A DNA stretch of 64,000 nucleotides from Advenella kashmirensis W13003 (GCF_000506985.1 NZ_KI650982.1:1-64000), one strand, 5' to 3'; counted from the first letter of the stretch, positions 1-9,106 are shown. Numbers and translations are program-made. Notes: generated from the sequence alone by a model not told the origin.

Positions 1-135
1 CCTTTTTTGTTTGGATACAGATTCGACACCTACATTCAAACGGGTAACTCTCCTTTTTTCAAGGACTTTGTCAGATCAGATCGAGACTAGTTCAGCTAAG
101 CAACCAGATTCTCGATTCAAAGCCGACACCACGCT

Positions 136-167
136 CATAGTCAACGAACGCACGTTCTTTGACTATG
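136..167. repeat. Long near-perfect inverted repeat
   Basis: Two 15-base arms (136-150 and 153-167) are complementary except for one mismatch, with a two-base centre. The left arm reads CATAGTCAACGAACG. It lies in a stretch (1-447) with no convincing gene. A dimeric regulator, resolvase or partition protein could bind such a site, or it could fold as a hairpin; the sequence alone does not decide. Confidence 0.75.
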
Positions 168-179
168 CTTTAAAATTAG

Positions 180-198
180 AGCCCGCGATATGCGGGCT
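180..198. terminator. GC-rich hairpin, possible terminator
   Basis: AGCCCGC and GCGGGCT form a 7-bp stem around a GATAT loop. On the plus strand only three T follow. On the minus strand a TAATTTT tract follows. It could end a transcript in either direction, but no intact gene next to it is recognisable. The rest of 1-447 holds no supported gene. Confidence 0.4.
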
Positions 199-447
199 TT
201 GCCGTACCGATTGAGGACGACCTCTATTAAAATCGCAAAAAAGGATACACCTCACTTGTAGCTCTTTTTCCGTTGGACATAGGAGATTTGCGGTTGTCTT
301 TATAATTTAACGAAACCGTACACATCGTAGTTACAACAAACCCCACTCTGTGGCTGCCCATCTTACCGGAAAATGTTTCGCGTTATGTTATCGGCGAGAT
401 CTCGACGCCAGACTTCCTTCCCTCGAGGATTCGAATGGGCCAGATTT

Positions 448-770
448 TTATAGACAGTTGGTAGCCTCAGAAAAGTATTGCTGTCCGTAGTTTAACGGTG
501 ATAGGTTGGCCGCATGACTATGGCGGCGGATAGGATTGTATAACATGTCGATATAGTCAAAGATATCTTGTCGTGCGTGCTCTCTGGTTTTGTATATATT
601 GCATTTGATGCCTTCGCGTTTGTGCAATTGAAAGAAGCTTTCTGCGACAGCATTATCGTGGCGGTTCCCTCGGCGGCTCATGCTCGGTTGCAGATTATGG
701 TTGGCTAGGAATGCCCCGTATTCGTAGCTTGTAAATTGACTGTCCTGATCTGAGTGATGCGATGTCTATG
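448..770 (-). pseudogene. Truncated IS3-family transposase (OrfB C-terminus)
   Basis: The minus-strand frame encodes the last third of an IS3-family integrase-type transposase. It includes HHSDQDSQFTS, which carries the second catalytic Asp, and DNAVAESFF, which carries the catalytic Glu. The conserved end (YNPIRRHSHAANLSPLNY) is also present. The N-terminal two thirds, with the first Asp and the HTH region, are missing, and the remaining frame stops making sense near 770. This is 10-15 bases from the stop codon of the relaxase gene. No terminal inverted repeats could be assigned. It is a dead insertion sequence remnant at the left part of the conjugative element. Confidence 0.85.
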
Positions 771-781
771 AATCAAACATT

Positions 782-1789
782 TTATATTTTCAAGGTATGA
801 GAGTCGTTTTCAATCTCCGCTTGAATTTTACCCTTGAATTTGTCAAACCTCTGCTGCGCCAGCGTAATTGGTCCGTCATGCATAAGCTCTCTCGCAATGC
901 TCGCAAGTGCGCGCGCTTCAGCCTTCGCCCCGATTTTATAAAGTTCCTTCGCAATCCGGCTATATTTTGTCGAAACAATATTGCGAGTTTCTATCTGTTC
1001 ACGCAAAAACGGATTAACCGGGCGGGACGAGTTTTTGATTGATTGCATCAATTCGATAGCCTGTTGCCGATAAACATTGGGGACCTCACCTCTTTTTCGC
1101 ATATGACGAAGCGTCGAACGCTCAGATTTTTGAGTTTTCCCGCGATGCACACGCCGTGTAGCCGCACACTCCACGCCCTGCTCCCGCATTTTCTCTGCAA
1201 AACGTAACCGCCATTCAAATAAATCTGCTTTACGGGGATCCATCCGCCGTCCAAACTCATTTTTCATCATTACGCATAAATGCACATGCGGATGCTTTTC
1301 GTCCAGGTGCTGCACAAACGCATATTGATGATCACCAAACTGATCACATGCAAATTCCCGTGCTGCCGTTTTTACGGCTGCAGCATTTGTGCCGGGTGGC
1401 ATTGAGAGAACCAGATTAATGGCTTCTCTTTTTCTACTTTTTTCAGGCACGCCCAGCTCTCTCCAAGCATTGGCAATTCCTTCATGAATCTGTTTCTTTC
1501 CTGAATAAATAAAGCCGTCTTGATCCTCAATTGCTAATTTACCATTGCGACTAATATAATCCAAATGGTTACGTACGGCCCGAAGCCCACTAGTTTTCCC
1601 TTTACGCGGCGGAATCTTGACCATCACTTCGGGCCTTTTTGATGCTGCAGACTGGATATTTTTCAGACCTGTGCCCACTTTTAAAGGACGATGCGTTGTA
1701 CCCCTCCCCAGCGTGCTCTTCTTTGATCGAGTAGATCGAGTTTTAAACTCCAGAAACCACTTATCAACCTGTTGGTTCAATTGTTTCAT
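782..1789 (-). CDS. MOB(P)/VirD2-like conjugative relaxase
   Basis: This 335-residue protein is a nicking relaxase of the MobA/VirD2 type, which cuts one strand at oriT and stays linked to its 5' end. The histidine motif HPHVH is at residues 166-170, and a candidate catalytic tyrosine (Y78) sits in NHLDYISRNG. The C-terminal part is basic and helical. The ATG follows a good ribosome site (GGAGAA). The gene overlaps the upstream mobC by 4 bases, so the two are probably translated together. An IS remnant begins within about 15 bases of its stop, so the very end of the protein (NDSHTLKI) may have been altered by that insertion. Confidence 0.85.
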   Translation of the reverse strand: MKQLNQQVDKWFLEFKTRSTRSKKSTLGRGTTHRPLKVGTGLKNIQSAASKRPEVMVKIPPRKGKTSGLRAVRNHLDYISRNGKLAIEDQDGFIYSGKKQIHEGIANAWRELGVPEKSRKREAINLVLSMPPGTNAAAVKTAAREFACDQFGDHQYAFVQHLDEKHPHVHLCVMMKNEFGRRMDPRKADLFEWRLRFAEKMREQGVECAATRRVHRGKTQKSERSTLRHMRKRGEVPNVYRQQAIELMQSIKNSSRPVNPFLREQIETRNIVSTKYSRIAKELYKIGAKAEARALASIARELMHDGPITLAQQRFDKFKGKIQAEIENDSHTLKI

Positions 1790-2349
1790 GGCAATTTCTC
1801 CTGATTAGCGGTGATCAAATCACGTACCTTTTCAGTGTGATCGTTGATGACGTCCATCACTTGCGTCATTTTCTGGCTGGAGATATTGACCGATTCTTGA
1901 GCATTACATGCTCTGGCTATCTGATTCAAATTACGGCCGATTCTTAACAATTGAAAGTTGGACTGATATAACGCCCGCACTTCTTCATTCGTTAGAATAG
2001 AGGTTTTGGTCAAATAGCTAAGCAATGTAAGCCGGATGAATGCACTGATAGACATATCGGCATAATCAGCAGCCTCCCGAAGAAATGCCGTTTCGACGGA
2101 GTTCAATTTCAACGAGGGCTTGATCCAATGCACCTCCGTCTCATTCTGCTCCTCTTGACTCTTGCTGATTTGGACCGCTGTTTGCACTGGGAGTGCGTCA
2201 AATGATGATACTTTAGTGTTCAAGGCTTGGGCTAAAACAAGTTTCGCGTATTCAGACACGCTCTCCAGACCCATATTCTCTGCCTGTGCTTTCAATCGGT
2301 CATACTGCTTAGCCGTCAATCCGTAAACTTGAATTCGCTTTGCTGTCAT
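1786..2349 (-). CDS. mobC: MobC-like relaxase accessory protein
   Basis: This 187-residue protein combines a ribbon-helix-helix-like N-terminus (KRIQVYGLTAKQYDRLKAQA) with a C-terminal MobC motif, LLRIGRNLNQIARAC, near residues 134-148. MobC proteins bind oriT and help the relaxase open the DNA. Its start overlaps the stop of the ArdC-like gene (ATGA) and its stop overlaps the relaxase start, so ardC, mobC and relaxase form one coupled unit. The oriT expected close by could not be picked out. Confidence 0.75.
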   Translation of the reverse strand: MTAKRIQVYGLTAKQYDRLKAQAENMGLESVSEYAKLVLAQALNTKVSSFDALPVQTAVQISKSQEEQNETEVHWIKPSLKLNSVETAFLREAADYADMSISAFIRLTLLSYLTKTSILTNEEVRALYQSNFQLLRIGRNLNQIARACNAQESVNISSQKMTQVMDVINDHTEKVRDLITANQEKLP

Positions 2350-3491
2350 CGCTCAATCTCCACTTCTTCATCATGCTGACCCGCGTGCTCGATAGACTGA
2401 ATTTGCTCTTGATAAAAAGACGCCAATGCCGTTCCACGGCTATCCGCCGGTAGATGTTTCAAAACATCATGCATCATGCTTTCCATTTTTTTGAATCGAT
2501 TCTGTTCAGATTCGGGCAACGATGGCAGTTTTTTCTGAAAAATGTCCTGCGCAGTCTCCTGAACTGTCTCAGATCGCCCCGCAGTGACTAAATCCTGCTT
2601 CTCCGATGTCTGCTCCAGATACATAGACAAATAGTTATTGATTTTTTCCGCATCCTGACACGCCCTGATAATTTCAGCGGGATCCTCTTTCAGAATCTTC
2701 ACCCAGGCATCCACATAGGCCATGTGCTGACCTGGGTCATGAGAGATCCCCAGACGCTGGCCGACTAGCATTGAACTGATTTCAGCTCGCAGCTCCTCGC
2801 GGGCGTATCCCTCAGATCCGAAAGCATTGACAAAGGGACGATTCAGCCTCGATTCGTGCCCCGTCCAGTGGCCCAGCTCATGCAAGGCAGTGCTGTAATA
2901 ACGCTCAGGGTCCGAAAACTGTTCCTTTAGCGGCATAACAATCTTGTCAGGCCCCGGACTGTAATACGCCTTATTTCCAGATCGATGCTCGATGTGGGCG
3001 CCACTGGCGGCAAGTAGTTTGTCGATCTGCTGAATCCCATCCCATTGATGGGGAGTGAAAACCAGCGGCGGCAGCCCGGTGATTTGTTCTGCATTGAACA
3101 CAACAAAGTTACGAATAATCGGCCTTGTTAGTTTGATCTGCTCAATAACAGGACTACCCTTCTCGTCCCTCACGAGTTCGCCCTTGAGATCACGCAATTG
3201 CTTGTCTTGATGCAAACGGAATGTCTGAATCAGAGCGCCTTTTTCGCCCTTTTTCACCTGATAGCCGCGTTCTTTGGCCTGGTTATAGGTCAGCCAACGC
3301 GGATCAGAATAACCAGCCAGCATGAGATTGAGCAAATTACCGCCCCGATAAGGCTTGCCTGTGGACTCATTGTGCGGCAAACTGATTGGCGGCGCATCCC
3401 ACGGTCGTTGCCACGGCGCGGTCCCCGCTTCCAGCTGAGCAATGATTTTCTCGGCCAGTTGCTCATGAAATGCCGGTTTTTTCTCGGCCAT
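2346..3491 (-). CDS. ardC: ArdC-like antirestriction / ssDNA-binding metalloprotease-fold protein
   Basis: The 381-residue protein has an N-terminal ArdC (DUF1738) domain, recognisable from PWQRPWDAPP and TGKPYRGGNLLNLM. A zincin-like domain follows, with HELGHWTGHE at residues 204-213 (HExxH zinc motif). ArdC proteins of plasmids bind single-stranded DNA and protect incoming DNA from restriction. An in-frame extension upstream exists, but the ATG at 3491 has a GGGAGAA ribosome site and begins at the conserved domain, so it is preferred. A hairpin terminator lies just upstream (3508-3542). Confidence 0.8.
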   Translation of the reverse strand: MAEKKPAFHEQLAEKIIAQLEAGTAPWQRPWDAPPISLPHNESTGKPYRGGNLLNLMLAGYSDPRWLTYNQAKERGYQVKKGEKGALIQTFRLHQDKQLRDLKGELVRDEKGSPVIEQIKLTRPIIRNFVVFNAEQITGLPPLVFTPHQWDGIQQIDKLLAASGAHIEHRSGNKAYYSPGPDKIVMPLKEQFSDPERYYSTALHELGHWTGHESRLNRPFVNAFGSEGYAREELRAEISSMLVGQRLGISHDPGQHMAYVDAWVKILKEDPAEIIRACQDAEKINNYLSMYLEQTSEKQDLVTAGRSETVQETAQDIFQKKLPSLPESEQNRFKKMESMMHDVLKHLPADSRGTALASFYQEQIQSIEHAGQHDEEVEIER

Positions 3492-3507
3492 AATATTTTC
3501 TCCCAAA

Positions 3508-3542
3508 ACAAAAAGCCCAACCAATTTTTTTTGGCTGGGCTT
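3508..3542 (-). terminator. Rho-independent terminator between orf54 and ardC
   Basis: On the minus strand AAGCCCAGCC and GGTTGGGCTT form a 10-bp stem with one G-U pair around an A/T loop, followed by TTTTTG. It lies after the stop of the 54-residue gene and just before the ardC ribosome site. It may terminate or attenuate transcription into ardC-mobC-relaxase. Confidence 0.75.
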
Positions 3543-3573
3543 CGTAAACATGTTTGCAGCAATACGCAAAGGG

Positions 3574-3738
3574 TTATTTCACAGGTTCCTCGGGACTCTG
3601 ATAGTGACTTTGGGCCAACATATGGCGTTCTGCATGAGTCAAATGATCCTGTTCATAGCCATAGATTTCCGGCATTTCAAGCATGAAATCCAATAGCTGC
3701 TGCCTTGGGTCCAAGGCAATTGTCGATTTTTCATCCAT
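3574..3738 (-). CDS. Small conserved-looking hypothetical protein (54 aa)
   Basis: A 54-residue frame opens at an ATG preceded by GGGAGT and reads MDEKSTIALDPRQQLLDFML at its start. It ends EEPVK at a TAA. The protein is soluble and acidic, with no membrane segment or known motif that I recognise. It fits neatly between the nuclease gene and a terminator, and codon use matches the neighbours. I judge it a real gene of the transfer or maintenance region, function unknown. Confidence 0.6.
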   Translation of the reverse strand: MDEKSTIALDPRQQLLDFMLEMPEIYGYEQDHLTHAERHMLAQSHYQSPEEPVK

Positions 3739-3754
3739 TATGATTACTCCCATA

Positions 3755-4297
3755 TCATTGATTTACTTGTGTTTTGCGCCATTGCCACGGCTCAATCGCA
3801 TCCGAATCGACCCACAACCCACGCTTTTTCGCCCGAGCGTCGGCTTCCAAATCACCATAAGCGGAATACTGCACCTCGCCCTGATAACGATAGGCCCAGG
3901 CACGACCCGTACGAACTAAAAGTGCATTGACCGACATGTCACTTTGTTGATGAGATGTCGGATCCATTGTTGTCACAAAGACCTCTGCCAAGGATCGACC
4001 ATATTTATCTTCATCCTCCAGAGCAACACGCACCGGTTGTCCTTCAATGAGACTGGCCAGAAACCGCTTTACGTCACGGCCATGAGATTGAGACAGTTCC
4101 GGCGCATCGATGCCAATCAGGCGCAGTCGCACCGGTTGATTATTGATCAATACATCAAGGGTATCCCCGTCAATGACGCGCTCGACCACTGCATCGAGCA
4201 TTGGCGCCGTATTATTCGCACGATCGAGCCACATCGCTCCGATCAATATTGCAACCAGTAACGCGACCGAAACGAACTCGGCAAGACGGTTTTTCAT
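3755..4297 (-). CDS. Membrane-anchored thermonuclease (SNase-like)
   Basis: The 180-residue protein has an N-terminal hydrophobic segment (residues 7-24), which would export or anchor it. A staphylococcal nuclease fold follows. Typical motifs are DGDTLDV (43-49), VRLRLIGIDAPE (56-67) and EDEDKYGRSLAEV (94-106). Such nucleases are frequent on IncP and related plasmids next to the primase gene, but their role in transfer is unclear. The start has an AGGGGAA ribosome site. The upstream primase gene ends 17 bases before it. Confidence 0.85.
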   Translation of the reverse strand: MKNRLAEFVSVALLVAILIGAMWLDRANNTAPMLDAVVERVIDGDTLDVLINNQPVRLRLIGIDAPELSQSHGRDVKRFLASLIEGQPVRVALEDEDKYGRSLAEVFVTTMDPTSHQQSDMSVNALLVRTGRAWAYRYQGEVQYSAYGDLEADARAKKRGLWVDSDAIEPWQWRKTQVNQ

Positions 4298-4313
4298 TGT
4301 TTCCCCTGTTAAA

Positions 4314-6479
4314 TTAACGCTCTAGCGTTCTATCTTGTTGATATTCTCGTTCCTGCTGCTGTGGCGCTTTCTCACTGGCCTGCTCAGCCCGCTCTCGCAT
4401 TGGCGCAGGCACATTCAATGCTGACCCATTGATGGCCTTCTCCATATTGTCATTAAAATTGCGCTGCGCATCCTGCCCGCGATCCTGGCGCAGATAACCG
4501 ATCACCGTATCCGCCATCGATTTCATATAACGAAATTTTCCCTGACTGGAGGGATTTAAACGACTGTAAAAATCGGGTTTGTCAGTCGGTATCGGTCCGG
4601 TTGGTCTGGCGGCACGCATTTGATCGGCTGCTATCTTAACCTCAGACGGGATGCTTTGGCTGCCAATATCGCCAATCCGAACATCAGGATCGACATCGGC
4701 TTTCGGTGAAGATTCTATTTGGCTCTTGGTTGGTAGCTCATTTTGTGAGGCAAACCGGTCGGCAGCAGACGTCGCTTGCGCGTCCTGTCTCGGGGTTGTT
4801 CCTTTATTTTGTCGGCGATTGTCATGCAAATCAGCCTGCACCTGGTTTAAACTGCGTTCCTCCTGACGCTTATTCACCATAGCCAGATCCTCGGCGGCAG
4901 GCTGATAACCCCGCGTTTTAATGCCTTGGCTCTCGGCCTCGATATACATCAATCGCTTAAATTCCGGCGTTCCCGATAATTTAAGACGCTCCCACCCCTT
5001 GGCCTTAGCAACCTCGACCATGTCATGCACCGTCTGGATATCTTCTTTGGCCGTAGCAAGATACTTGCCCTTGTCCTGGAAAATCGTTGTCACCCCATTA
5101 CCAGCGTCCACATATTTTCCATCAACAAACAAATACCGAACCTCCAATCCATCAGGCGGCGCTTTATAGGCGAGATTCAAAATGGGCTTTTTTTGAGCGT
5201 GCTCCGAAGTATCGACATCCCCAGCCGCCGAAGCGGTCGTGATCGTTGGTTTTCTGCTGGGCTGCATAATGTCCGGATTTGGCCCAGCACTGGTGCGCAC
5301 TTGATCCGACTTAGAAGGAATTGCCGATGGTTCCTTCTCCATCACCTGATCTAAATCCGGCTCAATCCGATTCTGCTCTTGCGGTCCAAATACAGATGCT
5401 GGCACTTCTTGCCTCGTCTGCTCCGCAAACTCGGGACTATTCTGCGAACCCATTGCCTGTGGAGCGACTGACTGCACCACCCCCTGCTTGACTGCGTCCA
5501 ATCCTCGAACCTGAGCCAAATCATTAAAATCCGACGGTATGGCCTCGGGACCATGTTTTTGCCGAAATGCAGCAAAATCGGCATCCGTAAACTCAGGCAT
5601 CATAGCTTGTGCCTTATCACCCACGATGCCAGCGGCCTGCTCAGCATATTTTATGCCCACCCCATTGGTATCATTATCGGCACAAAAGGTGACCGGAATA
5701 TCCGGCATTCGCCCTTTTAATGTTTCTGCAACTGGTTTCATATTGTAGGCATGCACCGCCATCAATACGGGTTGACCCGTTGCCTGATGCAAACTAGCCG
5801 CTGTCGCAAACCCCTCTGCCACCAACACACCGCGCTCCGAAGTCGCCTCCTTGGGATGCCCGATCAAAAACGCGGATCCCTGCACTTGGCTACCTTGGGC
5901 AAAGGACTTAAAACCATTGGGGCCAATCGACTGCAAGGCCACCAATTCCTTGTTTTGCCGTAAAGGCACTAGAAGCTGATTGCCATCTTGTCGGATAGCA
6001 CCGATAACAACCATATCCGTTATTCCCTTGGCAACCAAATATGGATGTTTAGGATCGGCCGCACCGGCTTTTTCCCAACGAGACTGCGCATCGGCCTTCG
6101 CCTGGGCGGCCTCAACAGCACGTTGCGCAAGGGCTTTTTCTTCAGCAATGCGTCTCTCCTGCTCTCTCGCCGCCTGCTCTTGGGGGCTTGGCGGTGTATA
6201 GGGAGATCCCGATACATACCCTGCCCGCTTGGCCTCAAAAAACACCGTACCAATATTGACGCGACCCGGTTTCAGGCTTTTCCAGGCCGATTTTGCCGAT
6301 TTTGCATTGTAATTGCCTGCCTGCTGTGACCAGGCATCCCAAATCTCGAAACCGCCCTCACCCAGCTCCGATTTGATCCCTGCGCCCAAACGCAGCCACA
6401 TTTCCCGATCACGAGAATCGACATGATTCAGGGCTTGCCGAATGTCGTGTTCACTTGTCGTATTGCCATTTGCCATCAT
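4314..6479 (-). CDS. TraC-like plasmid primase with TOPRIM and LPD7 domains
   Basis: This 721-residue protein has a PriCT-2-type domain near residues 10-85. A charged coiled-coil linker spans about 100-140. A TOPRIM-like domain follows, with VLVAEGFATA (Glu222) and FCADND (Asp268, Asp270). An LPD7-type domain lies around 440-540 (EVRYLFVDGKYVDAGNG). TOPRIM primases of conjugative plasmids make primers on the transferred strand in the recipient. The C-terminal 180 residues are polar and low-complexity. The start is one of two adjacent ATG codons after AAGGAA. Confidence 0.8.
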   Translation of the reverse strand: MMANGNTTSEHDIRQALNHVDSRDREMWLRLGAGIKSELGEGGFEIWDAWSQQAGNYNAKSAKSAWKSLKPGRVNIGTVFFEAKRAGYVSGSPYTPPSPQEQAAREQERRIAEEKALAQRAVEAAQAKADAQSRWEKAGAADPKHPYLVAKGITDMVVIGAIRQDGNQLLVPLRQNKELVALQSIGPNGFKSFAQGSQVQGSAFLIGHPKEATSERGVLVAEGFATAASLHQATGQPVLMAVHAYNMKPVAETLKGRMPDIPVTFCADNDTNGVGIKYAEQAAGIVGDKAQAMMPEFTDADFAAFRQKHGPEAIPSDFNDLAQVRGLDAVKQGVVQSVAPQAMGSQNSPEFAEQTRQEVPASVFGPQEQNRIEPDLDQVMEKEPSAIPSKSDQVRTSAGPNPDIMQPSRKPTITTASAAGDVDTSEHAQKKPILNLAYKAPPDGLEVRYLFVDGKYVDAGNGVTTIFQDKGKYLATAKEDIQTVHDMVEVAKAKGWERLKLSGTPEFKRLMYIEAESQGIKTRGYQPAAEDLAMVNKRQEERSLNQVQADLHDNRRQNKGTTPRQDAQATSAADRFASQNELPTKSQIESSPKADVDPDVRIGDIGSQSIPSEVKIAADQMRAARPTGPIPTDKPDFYSRLNPSSQGKFRYMKSMADTVIGYLRQDRGQDAQRNFNDNMEKAINGSALNVPAPMRERAEQASEKAPQQQEREYQQDRTLER

Positions 6480-6560
6480 ATATTCCTTATTAAGTAGCCC
6501 GTTTCAGTGTTTCAATGAAACGGATCCATCAAGTACTTCCAGGTACAATCAAATGCTTCC

Positions 6561-8495
6561 TTAAGCGCCTCCCAGTACCCGTTCAAAAGCACGGGTGCCG
6601 CTGTCCTGCCACGCTTTGGTGACCGCCTTTTTCAGATCAGCCAGATATTGCGGTGGCGAATCCTGAGCGCATAGTCCTGCAATGACGGTCTGCATCAACT
6701 CATCCTTGTTCGCCACGGTCTCCAAAGGCATATCATCCAGGTCTTGCTCAGGAATCATCTCCAAAGACCCACCCTCGGCATTGCCCGATCCGGCCCATTT
6801 CGGGTTATTGCGCACAGTGCTGCCAATCCGTGGAATCTGTGGTTGGGCGTAACCAAGCCGAGGTAAAAACACCTTGTCCTTGTAATAAAAGACCTTGTCA
6901 GCATGGATGGTTTGCAACCCAGACAAATTAATGATGCACTCTTCGTGAGGCATGGTTTTGACCTCTTGTGGCAACATGACAGGACGGCGCTGATCGCTGT
7001 ATGATTGGCTGTTGCTACTGCTTTTGCCGCTGCTACGGGAAGTGGAGCGGCTTTTGAAGGTTTCATAGCCGATAATCTCTGAGTACTCCTGTGCATCCTT
7101 ATTGTCGCGGGGCGTAAAAATGATCTGACATTCAAAGTTCGTGGTAAGTGTTCTCGCCCCATCAACGCCATACAAGCCATTGAGCTGAGCCAGATTTTGA
7201 AAAATGGCCAATAGCCGCAGGTTGTAGCCCGCAATGTAAGCCACACCTGATTCGATAATATCCACTCGGCCAAGCGCAGCGAATTCGTCTAGAAGCAACA
7301 GACATTGGTATTTCAGAGCTGGATTTTGACTGGGCAACTGATCTGTATTCTCACTAATGAGCTGGCTGAAAAACAGATTGATCAGCCGGGAAAACCGTGA
7401 AATATCGTTAGGCAAGATCCCCACATAGATCGTCATGCGCTGGCGACGCACCTGACGCAGGTCAAAATCATCGCCGCTGGTGACTGCCGCGACCATCGGA
7501 TCAGAAAACACGCTGAGCGGCGCCAAAAAGCTGGATACGATGCCCGAGGCCGTCGCGCCGGTATTGCTCGCATAGCTCAATAGATTGCTTTTACATTCCC
7601 GACTCAATGCAGGATCTTTTACTGCTTTCTTTATCCAGTCGGCTAACGGCTCTCCGGTAGCCGGCGTCGATAGCTGCAGCATGGCCGACAATGTTGGCGT
7701 AATCCCCGTATCATCCTGGGTCTCGATCAGGTAAAGGCATAGCCCCACGAAGAGCTTTTGCGCCATTTCATTAAAAAAACGGGTATTGCCTTCCATTTTT
7801 CCGGACGTCGGGTACAGGATGTTGGCAATGGAAAATGCCCCGCCTGGCGCAAAATGACGATCCCGCTTGATGTAGCTCAGGGGGTTCCACCGATGACTCG
7901 TGAAATCCTTAGTACTGGGGTTGAACAAAAATACCTGCTGGCCGTACGCCGCCCGGTATCCCGCCGTGATTTCAAAGTTTTCCAGTTTGGGATCAAACAC
8001 CACCAGACTATCGCGGTAATGCAGGCAATTGGGAATCACAATACCCACACCCTTGCCCGAGCGCGTGGGGGCCGCCAGAAAGGCAAATTGTTTACCCGCC
8101 CAACGTAAATATCGGTTTTTGTATTTGCCGATTATCATATCCGGCTCTGTATGACTATCTTTTAAGAGGCCTGCTCTGGCGATCTCCCCAGCACGGGCAA
8201 AGCGAGCCGAACCATGTAATTCGCGCTTCGGACGAGAAAACAGTGTGGCAAAGCCCACTATGACAGGAGCCAGCGTAATCACGCCACTGATGCCGACAGC
8301 CACCTTGTACTGCAACAGTGCCCAAATACCACCATCTTGAGACTTGTTATATAGATTCCATAGGACAAAAATACCGGGATCCATCGACACTCTGGTAAAA
8401 CGAATAAAAACCAGGCTGCCCACAAACTGGCCAATGACGGCAAAAACAAAAAAGCTGACAATGAATATTGCCAGCCAAATCAGGAATTTTTTCAT
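6561..8495 (-). CDS. virD4: Type IV coupling protein VirD4/TraG
   Basis: The 644-residue inner-membrane ATPase brings the relaxase-DNA complex to the type IV secretion channel. Two N-terminal membrane segments lie around residues 4-34 and 66-87. Walker A is APTRSGKGV (142-150) and Walker B is LLLLDEFAALGR (starting near 399). A serine-rich patch follows the nucleotide-binding region. A TTG one codon upstream is possible, but the ATG at 8495 sits at ideal distance from GGAGG. It is read in the same direction as ssb and the primase and probably belongs to one operon with them. Confidence 0.93.
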   Translation of the reverse strand: MKKFLIWLAIFIVSFFVFAVIGQFVGSLVFIRFTRVSMDPGIFVLWNLYNKSQDGGIWALLQYKVAVGISGVITLAPVIVGFATLFSRPKRELHGSARFARAGEIARAGLLKDSHTEPDMIIGKYKNRYLRWAGKQFAFLAAPTRSGKGVGIVIPNCLHYRDSLVVFDPKLENFEITAGYRAAYGQQVFLFNPSTKDFTSHRWNPLSYIKRDRHFAPGGAFSIANILYPTSGKMEGNTRFFNEMAQKLFVGLCLYLIETQDDTGITPTLSAMLQLSTPATGEPLADWIKKAVKDPALSRECKSNLLSYASNTGATASGIVSSFLAPLSVFSDPMVAAVTSGDDFDLRQVRRQRMTIYVGILPNDISRFSRLINLFFSQLISENTDQLPSQNPALKYQCLLLLDEFAALGRVDIIESGVAYIAGYNLRLLAIFQNLAQLNGLYGVDGARTLTTNFECQIIFTPRDNKDAQEYSEIIGYETFKSRSTSRSSGKSSSNSQSYSDQRRPVMLPQEVKTMPHEECIINLSGLQTIHADKVFYYKDKVFLPRLGYAQPQIPRIGSTVRNNPKWAGSGNAEGGSLEMIPEQDLDDMPLETVANKDELMQTVIAGLCAQDSPPQYLADLKKAVTKAWQDSGTRAFERVLGGA

Positions 8496-8533
8496 CAAAA
8501 CGCCTCCAAATCAATGTACTACTGGGCAAGCCA

Positions 8534-8980
8534 TCAGCCGAACTGCTCAAGCGGGTTTGCTTGGACTTGACTGAGTTCGGCGTTTTCCTGAAGTGGTGCT
8601 GCCTGTTGCGATTTCTCGTCTGCCTTCTCCTCGTGTCGGATCTTGGTGTGGATCATTTTCATATCGTGAACTTTGACAAAGACTGATAAACGGTTCATGC
8701 CGATGCGGTCGTCCTCATAGATTCTGGTTTGCAGCGGGCCTCGGACCCAGATTTTGTCGCCTTTGTTCATGTACTTGGCAACAATCTCGGCTTGTTTACC
8801 CACCAAAGAGGCGGTGTGCCATTGCGTGCCTTCTTTAACTTCCCCCGTATCCTGGTCGGTCCATTGCTCTTGCGTCGCAATGGAAATACGCAAACTGGCC
8901 GTACCATTGGCAAAATAGCGTAGCTCTGGGTCTTTACCGAGGTTGCCCATGATGGTGATTTCGTTGATATATGCGGACAT
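8534..8980 (-). CDS. ssb: Single-stranded DNA-binding protein (plasmid type)
   Basis: This 148-residue protein has an OB fold of the SSB family: INEITIMGNLGKDPELRYF at the start, then QWHTASLVGKQAEIVAKYMNKGD in two parts and WVRGPLQTR. The C-terminus is short and ends PLEQFG. It lacks the acidic DDDIPF-like tip that chromosomal SSB uses to recruit partners. Plasmid SSBs coat incoming single strands in the recipient. It is the first gene of the ssb-virD4-primase block. A perfect palindrome lies about 60 bases upstream. Confidence 0.88.
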   Translation of the reverse strand: MSAYINEITIMGNLGKDPELRYFANGTASLRISIATQEQWTDQDTGEVKEGTQWHTASLVGKQAEIVAKYMNKGDKIWVRGPLQTRIYEDDRIGMNRLSVFVKVHDMKMIHTKIRHEEKADEKSQQAAPLQENAELSQVQANPLEQFG

Positions 8981-9001
8981 AGTGAGTTCTTCCCCTATTA
9001 A

Positions 9002-9025
9002 GGTATTAGTGGTATTAGTGGTATT
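9002..9025. repeat. Short tandem direct repeat GGTATTAGT
   Basis: GGTATTAGT occurs twice in tandem, followed by a partial third copy (GGTATT), just upstream of the ssb ribosome site. It may be simple slippage or a small binding site. Confidence 0.6.
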
Positions 9026-9039
9026 GAATCTTGAGTTGG

Positions 9040-9065
9040 CTGTTTTCGTTTTTAAACGAAAACAG
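9040..9065. promoter_or_regulatory. Perfect 12-bp inverted repeat upstream of ssb
   Basis: CTGTTTTCGTTT (9040-9051) and AAACGAAAACAG (9054-9065) are exact complements separated by TT. It lies about 60-85 bases upstream of the ssb start and is likely an operator for a dimeric regulator of the ssb-virD4 operon. No U-tract follows in either direction, which argues against a terminator. Confidence 0.6.
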
Positions 9066-9106
9066 AAGATTGATATAGGCCACTACATTGACGTAAATGG
9101 TCATGA

